Part shown: positions 8,138 through 17,429 of the stretch, piece after piece | Layout of the letters: each line of letters opens with the position of its first letter | Position numbering within the stretch: the stretch's first letter is position 1 | NCBI RefSeq assembly: GCF_900176365.1 | Contig: NZ_FWXY01000022.1 | Span: 1-64,000, forward strand | Direction: 5' to 3' | DNA length: 64,000 nucleotides | DNA from: Desulfocicer vacuolatum DSM 3385 | GTDB taxonomy: Bacteria > Desulfobacterota > Desulfobacteria > Desulfobacterales > Desulfobacteraceae | The notes under the pieces: generated by a model | What the model was told of the DNA's origin: nothing | Database searches by the model: none | What the model saw: only the letters and a program-made list of their open reading frames with translations | Program-made: the position numbers and the translations under genes

Positions 8138-10291
8138 ATGTTGAAAAAGTGTTTTTTGCTGTTAATTATTTCCTGCCTGGCCATACCTGTATCAGCATCA
8201 GAGCGGCGAAAACCTGTTTCAATAGAAGGCAAAAAACTATTGCCCCTTCGGGTTCTGGCCCGGCCGTTTTCTCATATCTATAATGGGAAAGATGCGGATG
8301 GCGGTACAGTGAAAGAAAATGTCCCGGCGTTTCAGCCATATTATGTCTACGCACGGCCAAGCGCTGAAGATATAGAGCTTCAGGACGGCTGGTATGAAGT
8401 GGGGGCAGACAACCGGGGCAATGTTCTGGGATGGATGCAGGCCAAGGACGTGTTCGAGTGGAAGCAGACCATGTGTCTGGCCTATACCCACCCGGAGGGA
8501 CGCAAGCCGGTTCTCATGTTTGCCCGGCGCGATCCCCTGGCAGAGCTTTCTCAAAAAGATACACCCACCCGCCTGGCAGAGGTGGGCAAGATCTACAATG
8601 CCTTGGAAACACAACAGATACCAGAGGACTTTCCCATCCGGTCGGTGGAACCTAAGCAGGCCGTGGATATTGCCACCCAGTTTTATCTTTTGCCGATTCT
8701 GTCTTTTGAAGAAGTGGAGATAGAGGGGCGCGAAGGCAGGCTCGTTCAGCTGGCGGCTGCAACGGCCGGGGGGCCGGATGCCAGACAATCAACAGATATC
8801 CGTCATAACAAGGGCTATCTGGATGAGGCCAATCAGGAGGCAGCCGGGGTTGATGCCGGGGTCTTAAAGGCGATGAAGATGGACGTGGTCTTTGTGTCTG
8901 ATACCACGGTTTCCATGCGTCCCTATATTCAGGCGACTTTGGATGTCATCCGGCAGGTCGCCCGGGACCTTGGCTCTGACAAGGCCACAGCCCAAAGCCT
9001 CCGGTTCGGGGTATGGGGATACCGGGATCCTGTGGACCAGATCCCGGGTATCGGCTATACGACCTTTAACTATACCCCGGCCCTTTTGCCTGCAAATGAG
9101 TTTGTTCAGGCCCTTTCCAAGGTCGATGTGACCCAGGTGGACAGCGATGATTATGCTGAAGATGTGTTCAGCGGGATCAATGATGCCATTACCCAGACCG
9201 CATGGACCGAGGGTGCTGTAAGGATCATCGTTCTTTTAGGGGATGCGCCCGGCCACGAACCGGGACACAAGTACAATGCATCGGGCCAATCCACCCAGAC
9301 CCTGAGGGCCATTTCCGATGATGCGTCCATCTATGTGTATGCCATGCATGTCAAAGCGCCCAGGGCCAGAAAGTATCATGAAGCGGCTGAGATGCAGTTC
9401 ATGGAGCTGAGTGCCAACCCCGGTATGCAGGGAAAAAATGCGTATTTTTCCATGAACTCTGAAAATATTGACGGGTTTAAACAAATTGCCTCGGACATTA
9501 CCTATGCCCTGACGAGCATGCTCAGTACTGTCAAACAGGGGGACATGGGGAACGGGTTCAGTGCACCGGGCGGCCAGGGGACAGTTTTAAGTGAAGAGGC
9601 CATGCTCAGTCAACCTCCGGTTGCTGGGACATCTGAAACACCGGCCGCTGGAGCCAAAACAGAAGCCAGCACCGGGGTGGTGTCCCCGGCAGGGGACAAT
9701 GATGCCCTGGAATTAAGCGTGGAGCCCAGCGCCCAGGACCTGGCCTTTCAAATGGTAAAAGCTGCCATGGTGGAGTGGGTGGGTAAACAAAGCGGCGCCA
9801 AAGCCCCCAGGGATATTGTGGCCTGGGCCATGGACAAGGACCTGATGGAGCCTGATATTCAGGCCATGGAAGTCAGGCTTCTGATCAACAAGCGTCAGCT
9901 GGATTCCTTGAATACCATTTTAAAAGAAGTCATGGCAGCGGGGCGCAGGGGGCAGATCGGCGGAGAGGATTTTTTCAGTGCCCTCCAGGCCACATCTGCC
10001 GCCGCTTCCCGTGATCCCAATCTGATCAAGAACGCAAAAATCATGTCAGATACCGGCCTGATTCCTGAATTTCTTTCAGGTCTGCCCTACAAGAGCCGTC
10101 TGATGAGCATGAACAATGATTTGTGGATGAGTTGGTCCGTGGATGAACAGGATGAATTTTTAAATGAACTGGAAGCCAAGATACAGGCATATCAGTCCAT
10201 CCATGACAGGCCTGAAGGCTGGGTCGCCCTTAGCCCGGAAGATGATCCGGATGAACATGTATACCCTGTAAGCCTGGAGCTGCTTCCCTGA
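8138..10291 (+). CDS. periplasmic vWA protein resembling the C-terminal part of T6SS kinase PpkA, without a kinase domain
   Basis: A 717-residue exported protein. AGGAGG (8124-8129) lies 8 bases before the ATG, and the signal peptide ends near VSASE. Residues of about 25-150 form an N-terminal module (GWYEVGADNRGNVLGWMQ resembles an SH3-like turn). About 245-450 is a von Willebrand A domain with MIDAS-type DTTVSM, then FGVWGYRD and IIVLLGDAPGHE. In layout and in motifs such as DVVFVSDTT and YAMHVKAP it resembles the periplasmic vWA half of the type VI secretion kinase PpkA. The cytoplasmic Ser/Thr kinase half is absent and is replaced by a signal peptide. The C-terminal 200 residues are helical. 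Neighbouring TagT/S/R-like genes support the comparison. The role is inferred: a metal-dependent protein-binding sensor in the periplasm. Confidence 0.8.
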   Translation: MLKKCFLLLIISCLAIPVSASERRKPVSIEGKKLLPLRVLARPFSHIYNGKDADGGTVKENVPAFQPYYVYARPSAEDIELQDGWYEVGADNRGNVLGWMQAKDVFEWKQTMCLAYTHPEGRKPVLMFARRDPLAELSQKDTPTRLAEVGKIYNALETQQIPEDFPIRSVEPKQAVDIATQFYLLPILSFEEVEIEGREGRLVQLAAATAGGPDARQSTDIRHNKGYLDEANQEAAGVDAGVLKAMKMDVVFVSDTTVSMRPYIQATLDVIRQVARDLGSDKATAQSLRFGVWGYRDPVDQIPGIGYTTFNYTPALLPANEFVQALSKVDVTQVDSDDYAEDVFSGINDAITQTAWTEGAVRIIVLLGDAPGHEPGHKYNASGQSTQTLRAISDDASIYVYAMHVKAPRARKYHEAAEMQFMELSANPGMQGKNAYFSMNSENIDGFKQIASDITYALTSMLSTVKQGDMGNGFSAPGGQGTVLSEEAMLSQPPVAGTSETPAAGAKTEASTGVVSPAGDNDALELSVEPSAQDLAFQMVKAAMVEWVGKQSGAKAPRDIVAWAMDKDLMEPDIQAMEVRLLINKRQLDSLNTILKEVMAAGRRGQIGGEDFFSALQATSAAASRDPNLIKNAKIMSDTGLIPEFLSGLPYKSRLMSMNNDLWMSWSVDEQDEFLNELEAKIQAYQSIHDRPEGWVALSPEDDPDEHVYPVSLELLP

Positions 10292-10296
10292 GCAAG

Positions 10297-11028
10297 ATGA
10301 TTTCAAAAAAAGGGGATGCCCTTCACCTGGGTCAATTAATGCATACACGCATCCAGGCCGGGGTGCGTTTTCAGTTGATTGTGCCGCAAATGGACCTGGA
10401 TTCCGGACAGTTTGCAGCTGTGGTCGGTCCCAGCGGGTGCGGCAAATCTACTCTTCTGGACATCCTGGGCCTGGTGCTCAAACCCGAAAAAATAGGGTCC
10501 TTCAGCATTGGCGGCAAAAAAGATCCCATGGATTTAACCTGTTTGAGCCAGGCCAACCAGGCGACTGTTCGCAGCCGGGATCTTGGCTATGTGCTGCAGA
10601 CCGGGGGGCTTTTGCCCTTCCTAAGCGTTCGTCAGAATATTGCCCTGCCCCTGCGACTGAATCGGCAGAATGATCCGATCCAGGTTGAAACCATGGCCCG
10701 GATTCTAGGCATAGAGGGGCAACTGGATAAACGTCCAAGTTTTCTTTCTGGCGGCCAGCGGCAGCGGGTGGCCATTGCCAGGGCCCTGGTCCATAAACCC
10801 AGAATTGTCCTGGCTGATGAACCCACGGCTGCTGTGGACGAACTGACCGCCGTGGAGATCCGGGACCAGTTCCGGGAACTGAGTCATAAATTCGGCACCA
10901 CCACCATCATGGTCACCCATGACAGGTCTCTGCTCAGGGACCAAGTGGACCGGGTATTCGGCTTTAAGGTGGTGCGAAAATCCCAGGAATTAACAACCTC
11001 CACACTGGAGGAACTTGACAGACTATGA
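10297..11028 (+). CDS. ABC transporter ATPase, LolD/MacB class (TagT-like)
   Basis: A 243-residue nucleotide-binding subunit. Walker A is GPSGCGKST (about residues 46-54), the Q-loop region is GYVLQTGGLLPF, the signature is LSGGQRQRVAIARAL, Walker B is IVLADEPTAAVD and the switch histidine lies in MVTHD. It is closest in style to LolD/MacB/FtsE ATPases, which pair with FtsX-fold permeases and use ATP for mechanical work on periplasmic partners rather than for classical transport. It starts 5 bases after the vWA stop and overlaps the permease start (ATGA). In T6SS loci the equivalent pair is TagT/TagS next to PpkA. Confidence 0.93.
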   Translation: MISKKGDALHLGQLMHTRIQAGVRFQLIVPQMDLDSGQFAAVVGPSGCGKSTLLDILGLVLKPEKIGSFSIGGKKDPMDLTCLSQANQATVRSRDLGYVLQTGGLLPFLSVRQNIALPLRLNRQNDPIQVETMARILGIEGQLDKRPSFLSGGQRQRVAIARALVHKPRIVLADEPTAAVDELTAVEIRDQFRELSHKFGTTTIMVTHDRSLLRDQVDRVFGFKVVRKSQELTTSTLEELDRL

Positions 11029-12824
11029 ACCGGCAGCGATCAGCCGGCCTGGTTCCAGGGCTGGCATTGGCAGACCTCAAGCACGAATGGATACTCAGCA
11101 TCTGTCTTTTTCTTGCCGTTGCTGCCGTGGTCGGTCCGCTTTTGCTGCTGTTCGGCCTGAAAAACGGCACCATGGAGACCTTGCGGTCCCGCCTTCTCCA
11201 GGATCCGCGCAACAGGGAAATCCGCCCCATGGTCAGCCGGTCATTTACCCCGCAGTGGCTGAATGCACTCAAGGATGATCCAAAGGTATTGTTTTTAGTG
11301 CCCACCACCCGCAGTATTTCCGCCAGTGTGGAGCTTAAATCCAATACGGATAAATTGATCCTGGAAGCCCGGCCCAGTGCCGTGGGCGATCCTCTTTTGA
11401 TAGAGAACAAGGCCGCCCCACCGGGGGACGGTCAATGTGTCCTGTCGGCTGAGGCGGCCCGCAAACTTGGGGCCGGGGCCGGGGATGAGATTGAACTTTC
11501 AGTCAAGCGTTTGAAAGGCAGCCGGTTTGAACTGGGCCGGACGCCCCTGACTGTATCGGGAGTTCTGGATCCAAGGGCCACCACCCGGGATGTGGTTTAT
11601 TTTTCCCTGGGGCTTTTGGAAAATATAGAAGGGTTTAAAGACGGTCAGGCCGTACCCGCTTTAGGCTGGAAGGGCGCAGTCCCCCTGGCCCAGCCTGTGT
11701 TTGACGGTGTGGTCCTGGGGCTGGATATGCCCATGGATCCCGTACTCAAGGTCCGGCTGACTTCGGGCACTGGTTTGAGCCGGTTGGAGGAGTTAAAAAA
11801 AGATCAGCACCTTCACCGCCTGGGTTACCAGGTCAACCATAAAAAATATCTGTATCTGATCACAACCACCCGGGCCCTGGGCCGGGAAATGTTAACCACG
11901 GTCAACCACCGCCTGCGGGGGAAGAATGCCCTGGTGCTGCCCTGGGTGGCGCCGGTAGAGATTGAACTGGATCAGGATAAAAAACTTTTTGTTCTGGCAT
12001 TGCCCCAGGCAGAAGGGGTGAATGCCCCCTGGGACAAAGACCTGGCCATGGGGCCTGCCTGGCGGCAGATCATTCTGCCCCGGGACATCCTGTTAAAACC
12101 CGGCAGCCAGCTGACCTGCCCGGGAAAATCTTCTCTCAGCCTGAGGGTTACCCCCTTGGATGGGATGTTTTCTAACAGCCAATATGCGCAGGTCCCGCCT
12201 GAACTTGCCGGAATCCTGAACTTAAGCCGCCGGCGTGAGATACACTGGCTTCCCGAAAAAGACCGGTTTATTTTAAAACGAAGGGGGTATGCCGCTTTCA
12301 GGCTTTATGCCAAGACCCTGGACCAGGTAGAACCCCTGAAACTGGAACTGGAAGCCCAGGGTATACCCGTCCATACCGAGGCCGATCGGATCCGGGATCT
12401 CAAGGAGCTGGACACGCACCTGGGATTGATTTTCTGGCTCATTGCCCTGGGCGGAGTTCTGGGGGGAGCAGGATCTTTGACTGCCAGCTTGTATGCCTCG
12501 GTGGAGCGCAAAAGAAGGGACCTGGGGGTCATGGCGCTTATCGGTTTTGGAAGGGGCGGGCTTTTGTGTTTCCCCCTGTTCCAGGCCCTTTTCTTATGCT
12601 TGGGGGGATTAGGTCTGGCCTTTGTCTTCTATGGGGGAATGGCAGGGTTGATCAACCAGCTTTTTTCCTCTCAACTGGCAGCAGGCGAACGGTTTTGCCG
12701 GCTGAATCTTGTCCACCTGGTTTCTGCGGTATCCGGGGTGATGCTTCTTGGACAAACTGCCGCTGCACTGGCTGCCTGGCGGGTCATCACCATTGACCCG
12801 GCCGAGGCCCTGAGGGATGAATAA
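11025..12824 (+). CDS. ABC transporter permease with FtsX/MacB-type domain (TagS-like)
   Basis: A 599-residue membrane protein. One N-terminal helix (about residues 22-48, ICLFLAVAAVVGPLLLLFGL) is followed by a large periplasmic region to about residue 465. Three clustered helices then follow, with the FtsX-type segment IALGGVLGGAGSLTASLYAS and the cytoplasmic ERKRRDLGVMALIGFGR coupling motif typical of LolC/LolE/MacB permeases. A single 1+3 helix half-transporter is expected to act as a dimer with the ATPase. It overlaps its neighbours on both sides (ATGA upstream, TAATG downstream), so stoichiometric production is likely. Confidence 0.9.
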   Translation: MNRQRSAGLVPGLALADLKHEWILSICLFLAVAAVVGPLLLLFGLKNGTMETLRSRLLQDPRNREIRPMVSRSFTPQWLNALKDDPKVLFLVPTTRSISASVELKSNTDKLILEARPSAVGDPLLIENKAAPPGDGQCVLSAEAARKLGAGAGDEIELSVKRLKGSRFELGRTPLTVSGVLDPRATTRDVVYFSLGLLENIEGFKDGQAVPALGWKGAVPLAQPVFDGVVLGLDMPMDPVLKVRLTSGTGLSRLEELKKDQHLHRLGYQVNHKKYLYLITTTRALGREMLTTVNHRLRGKNALVLPWVAPVEIELDQDKKLFVLALPQAEGVNAPWDKDLAMGPAWRQIILPRDILLKPGSQLTCPGKSSLSLRVTPLDGMFSNSQYAQVPPELAGILNLSRRREIHWLPEKDRFILKRRGYAAFRLYAKTLDQVEPLKLELEAQGIPVHTEADRIRDLKELDTHLGLIFWLIALGGVLGGAGSLTASLYASVERKRRDLGVMALIGFGRGGLLCFPLFQALFLCLGGLGLAFVFYGGMAGLINQLFSSQLAAGERFCRLNLVHLVSAVSGVMLLGQTAAALAAWRVITIDPAEALRDE

Positions 12825-14401
12825 TGGCAAGAGTTTGCTTACCACATATTTGGGTTCTTATACTGGCCTTTTTTCTGGCCGTTCCGGTCTATGCCGATAA
12901 AACACCTGACAACCCGCGCCCGGCCGATGGTGATGTGATCATCCCTTTGCCTGATAACCGCCAGATGGTTTTCAGGCCGGTTTTTCTGGGGCTGGGAGGC
13001 GCACCTTTTGCCCAGCGCAGCTTTCGCATGGGTGATCCGGACGGTGGATTTAAGGAACATCCCACAGGGGTGAGCCTCAGCGGTTCTTTTCTGGGTGAGG
13101 GGAAATTCGGCAAGGACTGGCTGTATTACATGGCCAAATATGAGGTGAATCAAGGTCAATGGGCTGCTGTCAACGGACTGCCGGCGCCGGACCGGAAAAC
13201 AGCAGACACACCCATCACCAACATTACATGGTTTGAGGCCCAGCAGTTTTTAGACAAACTAAACCAATGGCTGTTTGCCAATGCCCTGGATAAACTGCCC
13301 ACATCAGGCGGCAGCAAGGGGTTTGTCCGTCTGCCCCTTGAAGCGGAGTGGGAGTTTGCCGCCCGGGGGGGGGCCCAGGTATCGGCAGATGTCTTTGATC
13401 GCAGGACGCCTTACCAACAGCGGCTGAGCAGCTGCGAGTGGTTTGCCGGGCCCAAATCCAGCCACGGTAAACTAAAGGCCGTGGGCCGCTTAAATCCCAA
13501 CCCCCTGGGCTTGTACGATATGCTGGGCAATGTTGCTGAAATGACCTGGGGCCTTTATATGATCGAGTATTACCAGGGCCGGCCCGGCGGTTTTGTTGCC
13601 AGAGGCGGGCATTATCTGTCTTCGGAGAAAAGGCTGCGATCCAGTTTGCGCACTGAAGAACCATTTTATATTGCCAGGGGCAGTGCCCCACCCACACCCA
13701 ACAAAAAAGCGACCTTGGGCATGCGGCCTGTTCTGGCGGCCGTGGTCTTTGGAGACCGCAATACAGCTCAGACCTATGCCGAGGCCTGGGACATCTATCG
13801 AAACGGTACCGGGGCCGACACCCCTGCAGCTGTGAGCACAGCACCCACCAGTCAAAAGACCCGGGTCAGCATTGATCAGGCCGGTCAGTATCTGGCCCGG
13901 CTGGAAGAGATGGCCGCTGATAATCCTGGAATGCAGCAGGAGCTGGGCAGGCTCAAAAGTGTCATGGCTGATGTGCAGTTCATCCAGGCCAAGGCGGATG
14001 GTGAAACCGCCTATGCCTGGTTTAAAATCGCCGCTGAAAGGGGATTTTTTGTTTACCTGGAAAGTAAAAAACTGCCCATGGTACACAAGCTGATAGAAGC
14101 GGCAAAGGCAGGCAAACGGGAAGCCATGATAGAAAAATTGACCACCCGCCGGGCTGAAATTGAAGCCAACATCCGCCAGTCCATGGAGAACTACTCTATT
14201 TCCCTGCGCCAGCTTGAGACCCTGGACCAGGAGGCCCGGCAAACCGGCGAGACCCGGTACCTTCAATTTCTTCTGGAAAACAATGCGGCACAACAGGTCC
14301 GGGCAGCCAAACTGGTGGCAGCTCATCTGCAGACCTTGGTAAAAACGAAACGCACGGCCATTGAAGACTGGCTAAATGAGTTGAGCACCCTAGGGTTATA
14401 A
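12824..14401 (+). CDS. exported FGE/sulfatase-modifying-factor-fold protein (TagR-like) with helical C-terminus
   Basis: A 525-residue protein with signal peptide (hydrophobic segment to about residue 24, VYADK). Residues of about 60-310 carry the formylglycine-generating-enzyme fold: YEVNQGQWAAV, PITNITWFEAQQF, VRLPLEAEWEFAARGG, NPLGLYDMLGNVAEMTWG and ARGGHYLSSEKRLRSS. The cysteine pair of catalytic FGEs is not evident, so a structural or binding role is more likely than formylglycine formation. In type VI secretion TagR has this fold and works in the periplasm upstream of PpkA. The last 190 residues are coiled helices. The ATG shares one base with the permease stop. Confidence 0.85.
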   Translation: MARVCLPHIWVLILAFFLAVPVYADKTPDNPRPADGDVIIPLPDNRQMVFRPVFLGLGGAPFAQRSFRMGDPDGGFKEHPTGVSLSGSFLGEGKFGKDWLYYMAKYEVNQGQWAAVNGLPAPDRKTADTPITNITWFEAQQFLDKLNQWLFANALDKLPTSGGSKGFVRLPLEAEWEFAARGGAQVSADVFDRRTPYQQRLSSCEWFAGPKSSHGKLKAVGRLNPNPLGLYDMLGNVAEMTWGLYMIEYYQGRPGGFVARGGHYLSSEKRLRSSLRTEEPFYIARGSAPPTPNKKATLGMRPVLAAVVFGDRNTAQTYAEAWDIYRNGTGADTPAAVSTAPTSQKTRVSIDQAGQYLARLEEMAADNPGMQQELGRLKSVMADVQFIQAKADGETAYAWFKIAAERGFFVYLESKKLPMVHKLIEAAKAGKREAMIEKLTTRRAEIEANIRQSMENYSISLRQLETLDQEARQTGETRYLQFLLENNAAQQVRAAKLVAAHLQTLVKTKRTAIEDWLNELSTLGL

Positions 14402-14414
14402 GGAGGTTTTCTTG
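14401..14414 (+). promoter_or_regulatory. strong ribosome binding site serving a TTG start
   Basis: AGGAGG (14401-14406) follows the previous stop and lies 5 bases before a TTG (14412-14414). The TTG is the only start that includes the whole signal peptide (MKKNWKLVL...). A perfect Shine-Dalgarno with a weak codon suggests tuned rather than low translation. Confidence 0.6.
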
Positions 14415-16208
14415 AAAAAAAATTGGAAGCTGGTGTTAATCAGTGCGGCATTTGTCCTTTTGTACCTGGTGCCAGGGTATGCCCTTGAGCAGGGCATACC
14501 CATGGACGGGTTAAGCCTGACCGATATCCCTTTTTTTGAATTTGATACAGCGGAAAAGACAGGGTCTGGAAAATTTGAGTTGAAACTGCCTGTGACCATT
14601 GAAACTCAGGGCCTCTGGGGGCCTTTGCCCCAAGAGCATCCTGTGGCCGCCTATTTTTGGGAAAAATACAAAGAAACGGGCATGAAACGAGAAATTGAAT
14701 ACAACCCCAATGCGGATAAATATTATAAAACCCCGTTTCTTCGCCTGACAGCCATCCAGTCTGTGGGGACCCCCGTAAAGATAAAACTTGTCGCCCCACT
14801 GCCCGAGGAGATCACAATGCCCCTGTCCGGGGCAGGCGGGTTAGCCGGCAATATAAGATACCAGGCCATTAAACGCATTTGCCATATGCGAATCACCAAC
14901 GACCAGGGGGACGTTACCCTTGATAAGGACAGAGAAAAGATCAGCCTGGTTGAAAACAAGGATACCATGGAGATCAGCTGGATCCCTTCCATTGTTGAAG
15001 ACAAACGCGGCCCGGATCTGACCGCTCCTGTGGTGATCGAAATAAGCCTGCTCTACAAAATCAAAAGAGAAATGATTGTTGACGGCAAAATCAATGACGG
15101 ATGGAACCGGGAGGGATGGATAGAACGTCGGGTGGCTTGGCTTGCCCTGCCCATCTGCGGCCAGGAGTTTGGCGAGCATTATGAGCCCCTTGGCTGTCCT
15201 GGCACCATTGACCCGGGACCGTCATGGAAGGAATACAGCCTGGGACCAATCAGCCTCCAGGTCCCGGATACCTGGGAGAGCAAGATCCGCAAGGGAAGCG
15301 GCAGGTTCGAAGTGGGGCTCAGACTGGCAGAAATAACTGTTGTCAGGGAAAAGGGCGGTGAAAAACAATTAAAATATATGACCGGAGTGACAAAAAAAGA
15401 GATAGAGATCAGTGGGCTGGATGCGGTGGAATATTCAGGTCTGGGTAAAGGCGGAAAAGCCAAGACCCGGCTGATTCTGTTTGAGGACACCCCCTCGGAC
15501 GGGAAGCCGCTGGGCATTTTAACGGTTCTCGAAGATGAGAAATATGGGGATATTTTAGACGCCTCTCTAAATTCTTTGAAAATAGACAGCGGCAAATCAG
15601 ATCCGCCGGACAGATCTGCCGGACCTGTTCCCGCTATACCCGAACTTTCGGATCTTGGCAGCGGAACCTACAGCTATTCACCCGCGGGTATTCCCCAAAA
15701 GGAGTATGCCAAGGCAGACCCGCCAGTCTCCTCTTCGGGGACCCAGGATGTGGTCACCCCGGAGGGACCACCCCCTGAAAATACTTTGGGGACTGCATCC
15801 ACGGGCAGTGTAAAGGCCAGGATCAAGTTGAAAAAGGTAAAGGGTTTTGGTGATTTTGTGGGCCGGAATGAAAGGTTCCAGGGAGACGGTTCCCCGGACA
15901 GCCAGCTCAGGCTGGAGATTGAGGCCCCGGATAAAACGATTGCCAGCCTCGTGGTCAGACAGGCCGGGACCCCAAATGCCATATGGGATACCATCCCGGA
16001 AAACAGGGTCTGGCTTGTGGCAGTGACTAAAAAAAATAAACCCATTAACCTGACAGACGGGTCTTTGGGATATACCCTGGGCAAGAAAGAAGAAAAACTG
16101 GACCTCTGGCTCCAGGACAATCACACCATTGCCGCGGGAAAAGAACAATTGGAGCTTGTCATAAGATTTGACAATAATGAATCTCTTATCCTTCCCATGG
16201 AAAGATAA
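14412..16208 (+). CDS. secreted protein of unknown function
   Basis: A 598-residue protein of no recognised family. It starts at TTG, has two lysines and a hydrophobic stretch, and is probably cleaved after VPGYA. Residues of about 50-270 look beta-rich, with cysteines in ICHM, PICGQ and LGCPG. About 275-390 contains SLGPISLQVPDTWESKI and a VLEDEKYGDILDASLNSLKI tail, which resembles small PsbP/DcrB-like beta domains. About 395-460 is a Pro/Ser/Gly-rich linker, and the last 130 residues form another beta domain. It sits between the FGE-fold gene and the lipoprotein genes and so is probably a periplasmic partner of that system. Confidence 0.7.
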   Translation: MKKNWKLVLISAAFVLLYLVPGYALEQGIPMDGLSLTDIPFFEFDTAEKTGSGKFELKLPVTIETQGLWGPLPQEHPVAAYFWEKYKETGMKREIEYNPNADKYYKTPFLRLTAIQSVGTPVKIKLVAPLPEEITMPLSGAGGLAGNIRYQAIKRICHMRITNDQGDVTLDKDREKISLVENKDTMEISWIPSIVEDKRGPDLTAPVVIEISLLYKIKREMIVDGKINDGWNREGWIERRVAWLALPICGQEFGEHYEPLGCPGTIDPGPSWKEYSLGPISLQVPDTWESKIRKGSGRFEVGLRLAEITVVREKGGEKQLKYMTGVTKKEIEISGLDAVEYSGLGKGGKAKTRLILFEDTPSDGKPLGILTVLEDEKYGDILDASLNSLKIDSGKSDPPDRSAGPVPAIPELSDLGSGTYSYSPAGIPQKEYAKADPPVSSSGTQDVVTPEGPPPENTLGTASTGSVKARIKLKKVKGFGDFVGRNERFQGDGSPDSQLRLEIEAPDKTIASLVVRQAGTPNAIWDTIPENRVWLVAVTKKNKPINLTDGSLGYTLGKKEEKLDLWLQDNHTIAAGKEQLELVIRFDNNESLILPMER

Positions 16209-16232
16209 GGCCAATAAAAAAGGAGTATGAAT

Positions 16233-16910
16233 ATGTCTGGTATGTGTCGTTTTATTGCCGGGGTTCTCATCTTGGCGATGTGTTTGATGGGATGCACCAC
16301 CACCGGTACCACCACAGACGGTCAGAGAACCCGGAACGAGGGGACTGCTGTTGGTGCCGGTACCGGTGCGGTTCTGGGTGGACTTATTGGTGCACTGGTC
16401 GGGGGGGACTCTAAAGGCGCCTTGATCGGCGCTGCTATCGGGGCAGCAGCCGGCGGTGTCGCCGGATATTCCTATGGCGATCATGTGGCCTCCAAAAAGG
16501 CCGAATACGCCAAGGAAGAAGACTGGCTGGATGAGTGTATCGCCAGTGCCCGCAAGATCAACCAGGAGACCCTGGCATACAATAACGAAATTCGCAATGA
16601 TATTGCCCAGCTGGATGTCGAGACCCGTAAACTCAAGCAGCAGTACGCGGCCAAACAGGCAAGTAAAGACACCTTGCTGGCCGAGAAAAAGAATATCGAT
16701 GAGACCATAAAATTAACAGACGAGAAGCTGGCCCGGGCAAAGTTTGAGCTGGATTCCCAGAAACAGGCCCTGGCCCAGGTAGGCCAGAAGGGCTCAGTAG
16801 ACCAGTCCAAAGCCCTGGACGCTGAGATTGCAAAGCTTTCGACCCTGATCTCCGAACTGGAACAGTATAGCGAGAACCTGGCCAGCCTGTCCGGACGGAT
16901 GGCTGTTTAA
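16233..16910 (+). CDS. glycine-zipper lipoprotein with coiled coil
   Basis: A 225-residue lipoprotein. The start at 16233 is favoured because AGGAG (16221-16225) lies 7 bases upstream; an ATG at 16227 is too close. The lipobox is LMGC, followed by a Thr-rich linker. A glycine-zipper membrane segment follows (about residues 40-80, with alternating GAVLGGLIGALVGG and GAAIGAAAGG), as in outer-membrane-associated zipper proteins. The remaining 140 residues are Lys/Glu/Gln-rich heptads, a long coiled coil. It may fill the place of lipoprotein TagQ in the analogous T6SS set, but there is no sequence basis for calling it TagQ. Confidence 0.8.
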   Translation: MSGMCRFIAGVLILAMCLMGCTTTGTTTDGQRTRNEGTAVGAGTGAVLGGLIGALVGGDSKGALIGAAIGAAAGGVAGYSYGDHVASKKAEYAKEEDWLDECIASARKINQETLAYNNEIRNDIAQLDVETRKLKQQYAAKQASKDTLLAEKKNIDETIKLTDEKLARAKFELDSQKQALAQVGQKGSVDQSKALDAEIAKLSTLISELEQYSENLASLSGRMAV

Positions 16911-16927
16911 CACGGGAGGTATTGATC

Positions 16928-17425
16928 ATGACTATCATTATTCGCATTTTTGGTGCCCTGATTATACTCTTGAATCTTGGGGCCTGCGTTTCAACCGAGA
17001 CCGATCCCCGCAAAGGCGGTTTGTTCAGCTACAATCCCACGGCCTATGAAAAACGAATTGAACAAAGAAAAGCAAGCCTTTCCCAAACCGAGGCCGTTAC
17101 TGAGCAGGCCAAACACGAGCAGCGGCAGCTGGAGGCCAGCAAGCAGGAAAAACAGTCCCGCCAGGAGGTATTGAAACAAGAACTCACGACGCTTTACGCC
17201 AAAAGCGGTAAATTACAAAATCAGCTGGACCAGGCCAAAGCCGCCAATGCCGCACAGGAAAAGGAGTTGAAACGCTTGAAAAATGAGGTGGCCGATCTAC
17301 AATCCAATACCATAAAAACCAATAACTCCAGTGCCTCTGATTCGGCCAAGCAGGCTGAAATTGACCGTTTACAAAAGCGTATGGATAAACTTCTGAAAGA
17401 GGCCGAAGCCTTAAGCGCCTTGTAG
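16928..17425 (+). CDS. coiled-coil lipoprotein
   Basis: A 165-residue lipoprotein. The start at 16928 follows GGAGG (16915-16919) by 8 bases; a TTG 6 bases earlier is too close. The signal ends in lipobox NLGAC. After a short linker (TDPRKGGLFSYNP) the protein is an almost continuous coiled coil from about residue 40 to the end, rich in Gln, Glu, Lys and Ala. It is 17 bases downstream of the glycine-zipper gene and 4 bases upstream of the protease gene. The two coiled-coil lipoproteins could associate or space the outer membrane from periplasmic partners. Confidence 0.75.
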   Translation: MTIIIRIFGALIILLNLGACVSTETDPRKGGLFSYNPTAYEKRIEQRKASLSQTEAVTEQAKHEQRQLEASKQEKQSRQEVLKQELTTLYAKSGKLQNQLDQAKAANAAQEKELKRLKNEVADLQSNTIKTNNSSASDSAKQAEIDRLQKRMDKLLKEAEALSAL

Positions 17426-17429
17426 ACAG

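Noticed and set aside
13490-14326. A 278-codon minus-strand frame opposite the FGE-fold gene
   Set aside because: Antisense to conserved FGE motifs; no ribosome binding site and Phe/Gly-rich composition typical of shadow frames.
12824-14401. Calling the FGE-fold protein an active formylglycine-generating enzyme
   Set aside because: The cysteine pair needed for catalysis is not evident, no sulfatase gene is present, and the ABC neighbours point to a TagR-like role.
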